NCBI GenBank assembly: GCA_052148155.1 | Contig: JBKQIY010000153.1 | Span: 26,920-90,919, forward strand | Length of the DNA: 64,000 bases | Direction: 5' to 3' | Origin: JBBQER01 sp052148155 | GTDB taxonomy: Bacteria > Actinomycetota > Acidimicrobiia > IMCC26256 > PALSA-610 | Part shown: positions 17,237-26,059 of the stretch, piece by piece | Position numbering within the stretch: position 1 is the stretch's first letter | Layout of the letters: each line of letters opens with the position of its first letter | The notes under the pieces: generated by a model | The model's input: the letters and a program-made list of their open reading frames with translations, nothing else | Told to the model about the DNA's origin: nothing | Database searches by the model: none | Made by a program: the position numbers and the translations under genes

Positions 17237-18178
17237 ATGACGGTGCCGGCAGGAGAACAGCGAACGATTCCGACGCGCCTTCCCGTCGATCTCGGTCTGA
17301 CGCTCGGCCCGTTGCGGCACGGAGGCCGACGCGATCCGTGTCTGCGGGTCGGCCCGGGTGCCGTGTGGCGCGCGACCGACACTGCGGGCGGACCCGCGAC
17401 GGTCCATCTGCACAGCGCCGCGCCGACCATCATTGTCGCGACTGCGTGGGGACCGGGCGCTGAGTGCGCGCTTGATGAGGCACGGGACCTTGTCGGCGCA
17501 GACGATGTCGCGCCCTCGTTGGCGGGTGTGCATCCCGTGGTCACCGAGCTCGCCCGACGATTGGTGGGCTTGCGTATCGGCCGAACGGGTGCCGTGCTCG
17601 ACGCGCTGGTCCCGGTCGTCCTCGCGCAACGGGTGATCGGCGCCGAGGCAAGTGACGCCTACCGTGCGATGGTGCGGGCCGCGGGCCGCGAGGCACCGGT
17701 CGCCGGTTCGGTGAGCGACCCGAACGCTTCGCGGATGCTGCTACCCCCGAAGGCGGGCTGGCTTGCGACGACTCCGTCGTGGACATTTCATCGTTGGGGC
17801 GTCGAAGCGAAGCGAGCGACGACCATCACGACCGCGGCTGCTCACGCACACAGACTCGACGAACTCCCGCAGCTCCCGCTCGACGAGGCACGTCGCCGGC
17901 TCGCGGCACTTCCGGGCGTCGGGCCCTGGACCACCAATACCGTCGCGATGCTCGCCCTCGGCGACCCAGACGCGGTCGCGGTCGGCGACTACTGGCTCAA
18001 GCATGTTGTCAGCTTCGCGTTGACCGGCGAAGCTCGCGGTACCGACGAACGCATGCTCGAGTTGCTCGAACCTTGGCGGGGCCAACGCGGTCGGGTATGT
18101 CGCCTGCTGTTGCATGGCGCACCCCGAGTCCCACGTTTCGGGCCCCGACTGCCACGACGCAATCTCGCAAGACATTGA
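17237..18178 (+). CDS. DNA-3-methyladenine glycosylase II family (AlkA-like, HhH-GPD)
   Basis: 313 residues. The C-terminal half holds the HhH-GPD core: RLAALPGVGPWTTNTVAML (helix-hairpin-helix), then DAVAVGDYWL with the catalytic aspartate near residue 251. An all-helical segment with VVLAQRV precedes it. The enzyme would excise alkylated bases to start base-excision repair. ATG at 17237 is one possible start without a strong ribosome-binding site; the true start could be a little upstream, where the frame stays open. The protein lacks a C-terminal FeS cluster motif. It stands alone between divergent NiCoT genes and a P450 gene. Confidence 0.85.
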   Translation: MTVPAGEQRTIPTRLPVDLGLTLGPLRHGGRRDPCLRVGPGAVWRATDTAGGPATVHLHSAAPTIIVATAWGPGAECALDEARDLVGADDVAPSLAGVHPVVTELARRLVGLRIGRTGAVLDALVPVVLAQRVIGAEASDAYRAMVRAAGREAPVAGSVSDPNASRMLLPPKAGWLATTPSWTFHRWGVEAKRATTITTAAAHAHRLDELPQLPLDEARRRLAALPGVGPWTTNTVAMLALGDPDAVAVGDYWLKHVVSFALTGEARGTDERMLELLEPWRGQRGRVCRLLLHGAPRVPRFGPRLPRRNLARH

Positions 18179-18329
18179 GCCCCGGAGCGACGATCGACGC
18201 GGCGGTGACCGGACCGACTCCGACCACCGACGCCAACGCGGCCGTTCATGGCGGCCTGCGCGCAAAGATCTTCGCGAGTGCTGCTCGCGTCCGGTCAGGT
18301 CGAGGAAGTGTGAGACGTACGATCTCGCG

Positions 18330-19454
18330 GTGAGTTCGGTGCATGATCCGTTCGCTCGTGAGCACCTCGATGATCCGTATCCGTTCTATGCAACGTTGCG
18401 GGCGCGTCCGGAGGACCTGATCGAGATCCCGAGTCGGGGTGTCGTGGTTGCGGCACGCCATGAGGTCGCACGGTCGGTGTTGCGAGATCACGACACGTTC
18501 CGTTCCGGGTTGGGTGTGCAGTGGATCCCGGTCGACGAGGCCGCTCTCCGAGCCACGTTCATCGAGAACGACCCGCCCGCGCACACTCGGGTGCGGCGCG
18601 CGGTGCAGCGGTGGTGCACACCACGGGCGGTCGCCGAGCTGTCTGATGTCGTCGACGACGTCGTGCGAGATCTCGTTGCGCGGTTCGTCGACGAAGGCGG
18701 CGGCGACGTGATGTCCGCACTTGCCCGTCCCGTCCCGATCCGGGTGATGAGCGAGTGGCTCGGAATCGAGTTGCCCGACGAAGCAGCCGCATGGGCTGAC
18801 GCGTCGTTCCGGCTCGGTGCGCCCGACCCTCCGCCCGACACCGCCGAACGTTTCGCGGGGTTGTTGTCTTGGGCGTTCGGGGAAGGATTCTCGAACGTTC
18901 GACCGGGTGGTTTCGCCGAGGCGATCCTCGCCGGCGGCGACGTCGGTGGACTTCGCGACGACGAACCGTTCATCGCGCTGGCGTCGATCATCATCGCCGG
19001 TCTCGACACCACTGTGCATCTGATCGGGAACGGCATCGCCGCGCTGGCCGCCCACCGTGATCAGTTCGAGTGTCTGCTCGACGATCCGGCCGGTCGCGCG
19101 TCGCCAACCGTTGAGGAAGTGCTCCGTTTCGATTCCCCGGTCCGGTTCTTCCTGCGACGCACCGATGACGGCGCAACGATCGTGGTGCTGTACGGATCAG
19201 CCAATCGTGACGACCGCGTCTTTGCAGATCCGGACCGGTTCGACATCGACCGGGACGCTTCCGCGCACCTGGCGTTCGGCTCAGGCATCCATCTGTGTTT
19301 GGGCGCACCCCTCGCACGCCTCGAAGGTGCCGCCGTGTTCGCCAGCCTTGGCGAACATGTCGGCTCCATCGACATCATGACCGGAGCCGCACGAACTGAC
19401 TCCGTCGCGATCCGCGGCTTCTCCACGCTTCCCGTCACCGTCGAACGCCGCTAA
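18330..19454 (+). CDS. Cytochrome P450, stand-alone
   Basis: A compact P450 of 374 residues. It has the I-helix AGLDTT, K-helix EEVLR and heme loop FGSGIHLCLG with the cysteine ligand at residue 323, followed by APLARLEG. GTG at 18330 precedes SSVHDPFAREHLDDPYPFY, the usual N-terminal start of soluble bacterial P450s; the longer open frame upstream is not protein-like. It has no redox partner or pathway neighbour and does not closely resemble the P450 at 7323-8510. Likely a xenobiotic, fatty-acid or terpenoid hydroxylase; I cannot narrow it further. Confidence 0.92.
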   Translation: MSSVHDPFAREHLDDPYPFYATLRARPEDLIEIPSRGVVVAARHEVARSVLRDHDTFRSGLGVQWIPVDEAALRATFIENDPPAHTRVRRAVQRWCTPRAVAELSDVVDDVVRDLVARFVDEGGGDVMSALARPVPIRVMSEWLGIELPDEAAAWADASFRLGAPDPPPDTAERFAGLLSWAFGEGFSNVRPGGFAEAILAGGDVGGLRDDEPFIALASIIIAGLDTTVHLIGNGIAALAAHRDQFECLLDDPAGRASPTVEEVLRFDSPVRFFLRRTDDGATIVVLYGSANRDDRVFADPDRFDIDRDASAHLAFGSGIHLCLGAPLARLEGAAVFASLGEHVGSIDIMTGAARTDSVAIRGFSTLPVTVERR

Positions 19455-20034
19455 AGCACCGCGCAACCTCGGTGTTCGGGGACCTCTGGTGCGGTCCGAC
19501 GCGAATGGCCCGCCGCCGCGCCACGACGCCGTCGACGCCGCGCCTGATCCTCGGCGCCCGCGGTGTCATCGCGTTAGTTCGAAACGACCCGCGCGCGGGC
19601 ACGTTCGTCCAACCCTCGGTCGACCTCGAGACCGAGTTCGTATCCCGGTCGTCGTGTTCGGAGACGCTTCGTGGCACCCAACGCGATGCGACGCGCACGA
19701 CCGGAAGCGTTGTGGATCGTCTGTGGACGTCCCGAACGTTCGCTCACCACGCCACGGTCGTTGCGAGGCCGTCGACCCGCGTCGAGGTGTTCCCGGATGG
19801 TCAGCGGCGAGGCTGGGCACGTGGGCGTCGACGTCGGTTCGGTTGGTTCGGTCGGTGGCGCCTGGCCGGTTCGGCCGGATGGGTCGCGACGGTGATGGCT
19901 GTGCGGCGGATGTGGATCGTCGGGACGATGTCGCGGTGGGAGTGGTCGTGCGCTGATCGGGGCCTGGTTCGTTCTAGGTTGTCGCCGGTCGGTGTGTGCG
20001 CCGTTCGTTGTGGCGTGGAGTGGAGGACCTGGTT
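19455..20034. other. Intergenic region, 580 bp, no gene recognised
   Basis: Open frames cross this stretch but have Arg/Trp-rich, low-complexity translations. A run of GGTTCGG-like units around 19839-19880 is the only repeated feature. It holds the promoter of the phosphoesterase gene; the GGAGG at 20022-20026 is that gene's ribosome-binding site. Confidence 0.45.
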
Positions 20035-21516
20035 GTGCGGAAGTGGTCGGTGATGCTGTTCCTCGTGGCGGTGTCGGTGGCGGTGGCGGTCGGCGCGTTG
20101 GTCGATGCGCCGTCTCAGCCGGTGCGGGTGTTGCGATCGTTCGCGGACGTGGCGTCGGGGACCACAGCTCGGGCCGCGGTGACACCGATACAGCATGTCG
20201 TGATCCTCTTCCAAGAGAACCACACGTTCGACAATCTTTTGGGTGGTGTGTGTCTCCAAGACCATCTGGCGTGTGACACGACCAGCACCGGCGTGCTCGA
20301 TGACGGCACCCGGATCCCGCTGTCGGTCCAACCCGACATCGTCCCCCAAGTCGACCATTCGGTCCCCGCCCAAAAAGCTGCGATCAACGGCGGAGCGATG
20401 AATGGCTTCAATCAGCTCGCAGGGTGTGGTCCCCCACAGTTCGCCTGCTACACCCAAGTCCCACCGACCGAGATCCCGAACCTGGCGAAACTCGCGAAAC
20501 GGTATGTGATCTCCGATCACATGTTCAGCAACAATCCTGCCCCGTCGTTCGGCGCCCATCTGTCGTTGGTCGCCGGCCAACAAGACGGCTTCCGCGGCGA
20601 CAACCCCTACGCCGACACCAACGTCAAACCGCTCCAAGGCTGGGGTTGCGACAGCCGCACCGACGAACCGTGGCGCGACCCCACCGACCCGGTCGTGCCG
20701 TACATCATGGTCCCGTCATGTGTGCCCCGCCCCGACGGCTACGGCCCCTACCGGCCGTCGCCGGTCACGTCGGTCCCCACCATCATGGACCGGCTCACGA
20801 GCGCCGGCCTGACCTGGAAGCTCTACACCGACACCCACATCTCCGACACCGGGTACATCTGGTCGATCTGCCCGTACTTCGCGGAATGTCTCTACGACCC
20901 CAACAACCACAACCACCCGGACCCGAACTGGGTCCAACGATTCGCGTTCGCGAACGACGCCGCCGCCGGCAAACTCCCCGCGTTCTCCGTCGTCGTCCCC
21001 AACTACGCCCTCAGCCAACACAACGGCGTCTCGATGATCCAAGGCGACAACTACCTCGCAAGCCTCGTCAACGATGTCATGAACGGACCGCCAGCCCAAT
21101 GGCAATCGACCGTCATCTTCATCACCTACGACGACTGCGGCTGCTTCTACGACCATGTCGCCCCACCGCCCGGATCCGGCCTTGGGATCCGACTCCCCAT
21201 GGTCATCGTCAGCCCCCAAGCCAGAACATCGTTCGTCGACCACACCGAAGCTTCCTTCGACTCGATGCTCGCCTTCGTCGAACACAACTGGGAACTCGCC
21301 CCCCTCAACCACACCGACGCCACCGCCTACGACTTCTGCCATAGCTTCACGTTCGCGATGCCCGGATGCACCAGCACCACGCTCACCGACACCACCGCCA
21401 GCCGAGCCGCCGCACCCACCCACCTGGACCTCCAACCAACACCGATCCCGTGGGCGTCGATGCAGTACGTCACCAGTCACCCACCGAACCCCCACAACGC
21501 CGAAGACAACACCTGA
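20035..21516 (+). CDS. Exported phosphoesterase (phospholipase C / acid phosphatase family)
   Basis: 493 residues from the GTG at 20035, chosen because GGAGG lies eight bases upstream. It starts RKWSVMLFLVAVSVAVAVGA, a clear signal or anchor segment. The PF04185 domain follows: QHVVILFQENHTFDNLLGGV (the ENxxFDxxxG metal-binding motif), SDHMFSNNPAPSFGAHLS and TYDDCGCFYDHVAPPP, VIVSPQAR. Several cysteines (for example DDCGCFYD) suggest disulfides, fitting an exported enzyme. It hydrolyses phosphate esters outside the membrane. It is related to the truncated gene at the left edge and sits first in a run of exported proteins (21597-27614). Confidence 0.9.
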   Translation: MRKWSVMLFLVAVSVAVAVGALVDAPSQPVRVLRSFADVASGTTARAAVTPIQHVVILFQENHTFDNLLGGVCLQDHLACDTTSTGVLDDGTRIPLSVQPDIVPQVDHSVPAQKAAINGGAMNGFNQLAGCGPPQFACYTQVPPTEIPNLAKLAKRYVISDHMFSNNPAPSFGAHLSLVAGQQDGFRGDNPYADTNVKPLQGWGCDSRTDEPWRDPTDPVVPYIMVPSCVPRPDGYGPYRPSPVTSVPTIMDRLTSAGLTWKLYTDTHISDTGYIWSICPYFAECLYDPNNHNHPDPNWVQRFAFANDAAAGKLPAFSVVVPNYALSQHNGVSMIQGDNYLASLVNDVMNGPPAQWQSTVIFITYDDCGCFYDHVAPPPGSGLGIRLPMVIVSPQARTSFVDHTEASFDSMLAFVEHNWELAPLNHTDATAYDFCHSFTFAMPGCTSTTLTDTTASRAAAPTHLDLQPTPIPWASMQYVTSHPPNPHNAEDNT

Positions 21517-21596
21517 ACTGCGTCTATCCGGACGTCACCAAACACAAACCGATGCGGCGGACGCCCATCGGCTGTTCGACCGATCGAAGAGGACCC

Positions 21597-22046
21597 ATGC
21601 GCCGATCTCATGTTCGCTACGTCGCGGTTGCGGCCATGGCAGCCGCGGCGCTCGCGGGCTGTTCCAGCAGCTCGAAGACCAGTGCGACGACGACGACGTC
21701 GGCACCTGCGGCTGCGCACGCGACGGTCGCGATTTCGACCACCACGCTCGGCAAGGTGTTGGTCAACAGCGCGGGCATGACGTTGTACACGTACACCAAG
21801 GACAAGCCCGGCATCAGTTCTTGCACCAGCCAGTGCGCGCTGGTCTGGCCGCCGTTGAAGGTGACGGCGACACCGACCTACGCGTCGGGTCTGAGCGCGT
21901 CGACGTTCACGACGATCACCCGCGCCGACGGGACGAAACAACTTGCCGTCAACGGCAAGCCGCTCTACCTGTTCAGTGGCGACACCGCGCCCGGCCAGAC
22001 GACCGGTCAAGGTCAGGGCGACTTCGTGGTCGCGAAGGCGACGTAG
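21597..22046 (+). CDS. Lipoprotein_15 (PF03640) family lipoprotein
   Basis: 149 residues starting MRRSHVRYVAVAAMAAAALA followed by GCSSSS: a lipobox (LAGC) for lipid modification. After a Thr/Ala linker come the two short repeats typical of this family: VNSAGMTLYTYTKDKPG with SCTSQCALVWPPL, and VNGKPLYLFSGDTAPGQTTG. The family is extracytoplasmic, is often found with redox or copper-related proteins, and has no proven function. ATG at 21597 has AAGAGG just upstream; the open frame further 5' runs into the phosphoesterase gene and is not used. Confidence 0.88.
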   Translation: MRRSHVRYVAVAAMAAAALAGCSSSSKTSATTTTSAPAAAHATVAISTTTLGKVLVNSAGMTLYTYTKDKPGISSCTSQCALVWPPLKVTATPTYASGLSASTFTTITRADGTKQLAVNGKPLYLFSGDTAPGQTTGQGQGDFVVAKAT

Positions 22047-22400
22047 AGACAAGGTCATTGTCGGCTCGACCAGCCGGGCGCACCGGCTCGATCGGACCGA
22101 CCGGCGAGACCGGCCAGCGTGGGGGAGGTCGCGGTGTCGGACGGTCTGCGAAACTTGCGAGATTGTTCGATGGCGGTCCCGCCGGTGGCGTCGAGCGCCG
22201 AAGGTCGGGACACGGTCGCGACGACGCCGAAGCCGTCGCCGGTACGACGCTGAGAATTTCCTGCGCGCCGCAACGTGGGATGCGTTTGGTCAAGAATCGG
22301 TCATAGGTGCCTGTGGCGCGTGCCGCGTGGACCGAAGTCGTGTGAAATGGTTTGATACCGGCAGCATGAGGCTGGTTCGGGCAATGATCGTGGGGCCGAG
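22047..22400. other. Intergenic region, 354 bp, no gene recognised
   Basis: No convincing open frame or RNA. The segment just before the sedolisin start (about 22340-22365, GTGTGAAATGGTTTGATACC) is AT-rich and may hold its promoter; I cannot set -10/-35 boxes with confidence. Confidence 0.35.
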
Positions 22401-24446
22401 ATGAGACGCACGCACGCGATTGCGGGCCTTGCGCTTCTCGGGCTGTTCACGGTTCCCGTTCCCGCGTTCGCGGCCGCTGCTTCGGCCGTGACCGTCCCGA
22501 CCGGCCAAGGCGCGGTCCGGCTCGCGACGCTCGCACCGCAGGTTCCTGCGGACGCGTCGCGGCTCGGGATGTTGCCGTCGAACCAGCAGCTCACGATCAC
22601 GGTCGCGTTGCGTCCCACGCACACCGATCGCCTCTCGGCGTTGCTGGCCGATCTCTACGACCCGGCGTCACCGCAGTACGAGAAGTGGCTCACACCCGGC
22701 CAGTTCAGCGCCGAGTTCGGCCCGACCCGCGCGCAGATCGACGACGTGACCGCATGGTTGCACCGCCAGGGCCTCGACGACACGAGCCTGCAGGGCATGG
22801 CCATCCACGCCAGCGGCGATGTCCAGAGCGTCTCCCGGGCGTTGAGCGTCTCGTTTTTCCGCTACCGGCTCGGCCATGCGGCGTCCGGCTACATCGCTTC
22901 TGCGGCGCCGTTGGTTCCTCGCGCGGTTGCCGACGACATCACCAGCATTGTCGGCTTGTCGAACACGGTACGGCTGCACACGTCGCTCGAGACCGCGAAC
23001 GGGTACAGCACCCGCGGTGAGCGCCCGACGTCAAGCGCGGTGGCGGACGCCGCGACGCCCGTGTCGACCGGTTGCGCGACAGTGCAGAACTTCGCTGGAG
23101 ACAAGTTCTGGACACCGGAACAGATTGGGAGCTTCTACGGCGTCAACAACTTGTTCTCGGCCGGTTTGACCGGCAAGGGAAAAACGATCGCGTTGGTCGA
23201 GTTCGCGCCGAGCGTCGCGACCGACACCAACAGTTTCTTGTCATGTTTCGGTCTTCACAACCGGGTGTCGGTCGAGCCCATCAACGGCGGTGCGCCCAAC
23301 AACCCTGACGGCACCTTGGAAGCCGAGATCGACATACAACAAGCGGCGGCGCAGGCTCCGGGCGCGTCGATCGTGTCGTACGAAGCGCCGAACACCGGCG
23401 TCGGCGAGTACGACGTGTACAACCGGATCGTGACCGACGACCGGGCGCAGGTGGTGTCGACAAGTTGGGGGGACTGCGAGACAGACGTCGCATCGTCGGG
23501 CAACTTCATCGGTGCGATGCACACGGTGTTCGAACAGGCGGCCGCGCAGGGTCAGAGCGTGTTCGCAGCGTCGGGCGACTCCGGTTCGGAAGGCTGCTTC
23601 GACGGCACCACCAGCGCGACGAGCGAATCCCTCGACGTCGACCATCCCGCCGACGACCCGTTCGTGACCGGTGTCGGTGGAACGTCGCTGGTGGCGGCCG
23701 GCGTCGAACCGGTATGGAACGACTGCGAAGGTGAGCTCGGCGTGTCCTGCGCGCAGGGCGGCGGGGGCGCAAGCGGCGGCGGCCTGTCGAAGGAGTACCG
23801 GCGTCCGAGCTGGCAGCCGGTGGCGGCGAACGCGACCTGCTCGACGTGTCGGGAGGTGCCTGACATCTCCGCGAATGCCGGCGTTTTCGAGACGTTCTTC
23901 GACTCGGGGTGGGTTGCGGTGGGCGGCACCAGCGTCGCGGCGCCGACGTTGGCCGGGATCGCCGCCGACATCGACCAAGGATCCAAGAACGGCAGGATCG
24001 GCGACCTCGCGCCCAAGCTGGGCGCGCTTGCCGAGCTCCACGTCTACGGCAGCGCGCTCGCCGATGTGGATACCGGCATCAACTGGAACACGTTCCGCGT
24101 CGAGAAGCCGGGCAGCAACGATCTCACCCGCACACACGGCGGGAGCTACGAAACCGCGCCGGGTTTCGACCTGGCCAGCGGCTTCGGAACACCGCTCACG
24201 TCCGGTTTGGCGTGCCCTGAGATCACCAGCATGTCGCCGAGCCACGGCAAGGCCGGCATCCGCGTCACCCTCCACGGTATCGGTCTCGAAAAAGCCACGA
24301 TCGACTTCGGGTCCCGGGCTGCGACCGTCGTGTCGGCGAGCGCGAAGTCGGCGGTCGTGACCGTGCCCGTCGGATCGCGAACCCGCAACGTCACCGGCAC
24401 CGACGCGATCTGCGCGGGGAACCGTTCAGCGTCGTTCACGTACTAG
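22401..24446 (+). CDS. Secreted sedolisin (S53) protease with C-terminal IPT/TIG domain
   Basis: 681 residues. A signal peptide (residues 1-25, ending VPAFA) is followed by the pro-kumamolisin activation domain (about 35-200, with SPQYEKWLTPGQF and FFRYRL) and the S53 catalytic domain. Triad residues are visible: E307 and D311 in LEAEIDIQQ, and S511 in GGTSVAAP; the oxyanion-hole Asp is D393 in ASGDSG. A Ca-site-like GINW/GFDLASGFGTP region ends the domain. The last 80 residues (EITSMSPSHGKAGIRVTLHG) form an IPT/TIG Ig-like fold. Sedolisins are acid-active endopeptidases that self-process after secretion. It neighbours other exported hydrolases. Confidence 0.93.
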   Translation: MRRTHAIAGLALLGLFTVPVPAFAAAASAVTVPTGQGAVRLATLAPQVPADASRLGMLPSNQQLTITVALRPTHTDRLSALLADLYDPASPQYEKWLTPGQFSAEFGPTRAQIDDVTAWLHRQGLDDTSLQGMAIHASGDVQSVSRALSVSFFRYRLGHAASGYIASAAPLVPRAVADDITSIVGLSNTVRLHTSLETANGYSTRGERPTSSAVADAATPVSTGCATVQNFAGDKFWTPEQIGSFYGVNNLFSAGLTGKGKTIALVEFAPSVATDTNSFLSCFGLHNRVSVEPINGGAPNNPDGTLEAEIDIQQAAAQAPGASIVSYEAPNTGVGEYDVYNRIVTDDRAQVVSTSWGDCETDVASSGNFIGAMHTVFEQAAAQGQSVFAASGDSGSEGCFDGTTSATSESLDVDHPADDPFVTGVGGTSLVAAGVEPVWNDCEGELGVSCAQGGGGASGGGLSKEYRRPSWQPVAANATCSTCREVPDISANAGVFETFFDSGWVAVGGTSVAAPTLAGIAADIDQGSKNGRIGDLAPKLGALAELHVYGSALADVDTGINWNTFRVEKPGSNDLTRTHGGSYETAPGFDLASGFGTPLTSGLACPEITSMSPSHGKAGIRVTLHGIGLEKATIDFGSRAATVVSASAKSAVVTVPVGSRTRNVTGTDAICAGNRSASFTY

Positions 24447-24453
24447 CGACGTC

Positions 24454-25497
24454 GTGCGATCACGTCTCGTCGCGGTCGCGGTCGCGGCCGTCGTGCTCGC
24501 GGCGTGTGGTGCTGGATCACCGAAGCTTGTCTCGATCGGGGCCGGACTTTCGGGACCCAAAGGTCTGCACGCCACCGTCTACGCCGAAGGGCCGGCGAAG
24601 GTCGCGGCTTTCGCGTTCGATCCGCAGGGCCGGTTGTGGCTCGCGACTGCGGACGACACCGATACGGGAAAAGATGGCCTGTACCTCGTCGCCAAGCCGG
24701 GCGCGCGGGCTGTCGAAGTTGTCCCGAAACTGCACACGCCGCTCGGGCTCTTGTGGTACCGGAACACGCTGTATGTCGCGTCGAAGGATCGCGTCGACGC
24801 GTTCAGCGATCTGCGTGGCACCACGTTCGAGACTCGCCGCAAGATCCTGACGTTGCCCGCCAACGTCGGGGAGTCCAACAATCTCGTGCTCGCCGCCGAC
24901 GGCACCATGTTGTTGGGCATCAGCGCGCCCTGCGACCATTGCATCCCGACGTCGAAGCTGTCGGCCGCGATCGTGTCGTTCCGGCCTGACGGCAGTGACC
25001 TTCGTGTCTACGCCGGTGGGATACGCGCGCCGGTCGGGCTCGAGTACTACCCGGGCACGAACGATTTGCTGGTCACGATGAACCAGCGCGACGACCTCGG
25101 GGCCCGCACGCCGGGCGACTGGTTGGCGCTCGTCGATGCCGGACAGGACTGGAAGTCTCCGAACTGCTACGGGCAGGGCGGTGCGTCATGCACGGGAGTA
25201 CCGCAGCCGATCGCCGTGCTCGACAAGCATGGGGCCGTCGCCGGCGTGGCGATCGTCACCGGGCAGCTTGGTTCGACCGTCGGGACGAGCGCGCTCGTCG
25301 CGGAATGGGCGAAGGACACGGTGATGCGCGTGTCGCTCGACAAACACGGCACGCAGTACCGCGGCCATGTGTCGACCTTCTTGACCGGTGTACAAAACCC
25401 GGTGGCCGTGATCCTGACCCGCAGCGGCGACTTGCTTGTCGGCGACTGGGCCGACGGCACGATCTACGAGATCACTGACCCGACCAGCAGCCCATGA
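24454..25497 (+). CDS. Lipoprotein beta-propeller, sorbosone/glucose dehydrogenase-like
   Basis: 347 residues from a GTG eight bases after the sedolisin stop. The N-terminus ends in a lipobox (VVLAACG). The body consists of propeller-like blades (FAFDPQGRLWLAT, GLLWYRNTLYVAS, GLEYYPGTNDLLVTMNQRDD, QNPVAVILTRSGDLLVGDWA), as in the soluble PQQ-type sorbosone/glucose dehydrogenase family. The GDWADGTIYEI ending is typical. Whether it binds PQQ or is only a binding propeller cannot be judged. The close spacing suggests co-transcription with the protease. Its 3' end overlaps the convergent lipoprotein gene by 26 bp. Confidence 0.8.
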   Translation: MRSRLVAVAVAAVVLAACGAGSPKLVSIGAGLSGPKGLHATVYAEGPAKVAAFAFDPQGRLWLATADDTDTGKDGLYLVAKPGARAVEVVPKLHTPLGLLWYRNTLYVASKDRVDAFSDLRGTTFETRRKILTLPANVGESNNLVLAADGTMLLGISAPCDHCIPTSKLSAAIVSFRPDGSDLRVYAGGIRAPVGLEYYPGTNDLLVTMNQRDDLGARTPGDWLALVDAGQDWKSPNCYGQGGASCTGVPQPIAVLDKHGAVAGVAIVTGQLGSTVGTSALVAEWAKDTVMRVSLDKHGTQYRGHVSTFLTGVQNPVAVILTRSGDLLVGDWADGTIYEITDPTSSP

Positions 25498-26059
25498 TCA
25501 CCGCAGCGATGTTGGTCGCGACGTCGGAGCGGCCCATGAGAGGAATGAAGTTGGCAGGAAGGTCCTGGACGTCGACGAGGAGAACTTTGTAATCCTTGCG
25601 CACGACGACATCGCTGTTCTGCAGGATCTCCGCGCCTTGGCCGAGCCCGATCAGCGGTTGGGTAGTGCCGTACTTGTGTTCGATGCTGTCGAAGTATGCG
25701 GTGGTCTCGGCCTCGTTCGACAGTTCCTTCACCGACAGGGTGATAGTCCCCGTCGGATAGACGTAGGTGCAGGAGTACAGATGCTCGGCCACGTCCCATG
25801 TCGGTGTGGTGACACGCGTCTCGGTCACACCGAGCGAAGATGCGATTTCTTCACGTGCTTCTTTCTGGCACACCATCTGCGCCGACGTGGACGGAGTCGG
25901 TTTCGCCACCTCCCACGACGACGAAGACAGCTGATCCACACCCGTGGCCGATGTGGCCGGTGCGGTCGTCGTCGCTGCTTTCCCGCTTCCGCCGCTGCTG
26001 CACGCGCCGAGCGCGAGAACACCCGCCAGCGCGAGGGCGACGACCGTGTATCTACGCAT
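25472..26059 (-). CDS. Small lipoprotein of unknown function
   Basis: 195 residues beginning MRRYTVVALALAGVLALGAC, a lipoprotein signal with lipobox LGAC. A Ser/Thr/Ala linker is followed by a compact domain of about 140 residues with conserved-looking CTYVYPTGTITLSVKELSN and VLLVDVQDLPANFIPLMG. Three Cys in the mature domain may form disulfides. ATG at 26059 lies inside the last codons of the upstream membrane-protein gene (8-bp overlap), so the two are probably co-translated. I do not recognise the family. The start at 26098 would put a hydrophilic tail before the signal and is rejected. Confidence 0.75.
   Translation of the reverse strand: MRRYTVVALALAGVLALGACSSGGSGKAATTTAPATSATGVDQLSSSSWEVAKPTPSTSAQMVCQKEAREEIASSLGVTETRVTTPTWDVAEHLYSCTYVYPTGTITLSVKELSNEAETTAYFDSIEHKYGTTQPLIGLGQGAEILQNSDVVVRKDYKVLLVDVQDLPANFIPLMGRSDVATNIAAVIMGCWSGQ

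Noticed and set aside
19472..20053. A 193-codon open frame before the exported phosphoesterase
   Set aside because: Trp/Arg/Ser-rich translation without motifs, and it runs through the ribosome-binding site and start of the real gene.
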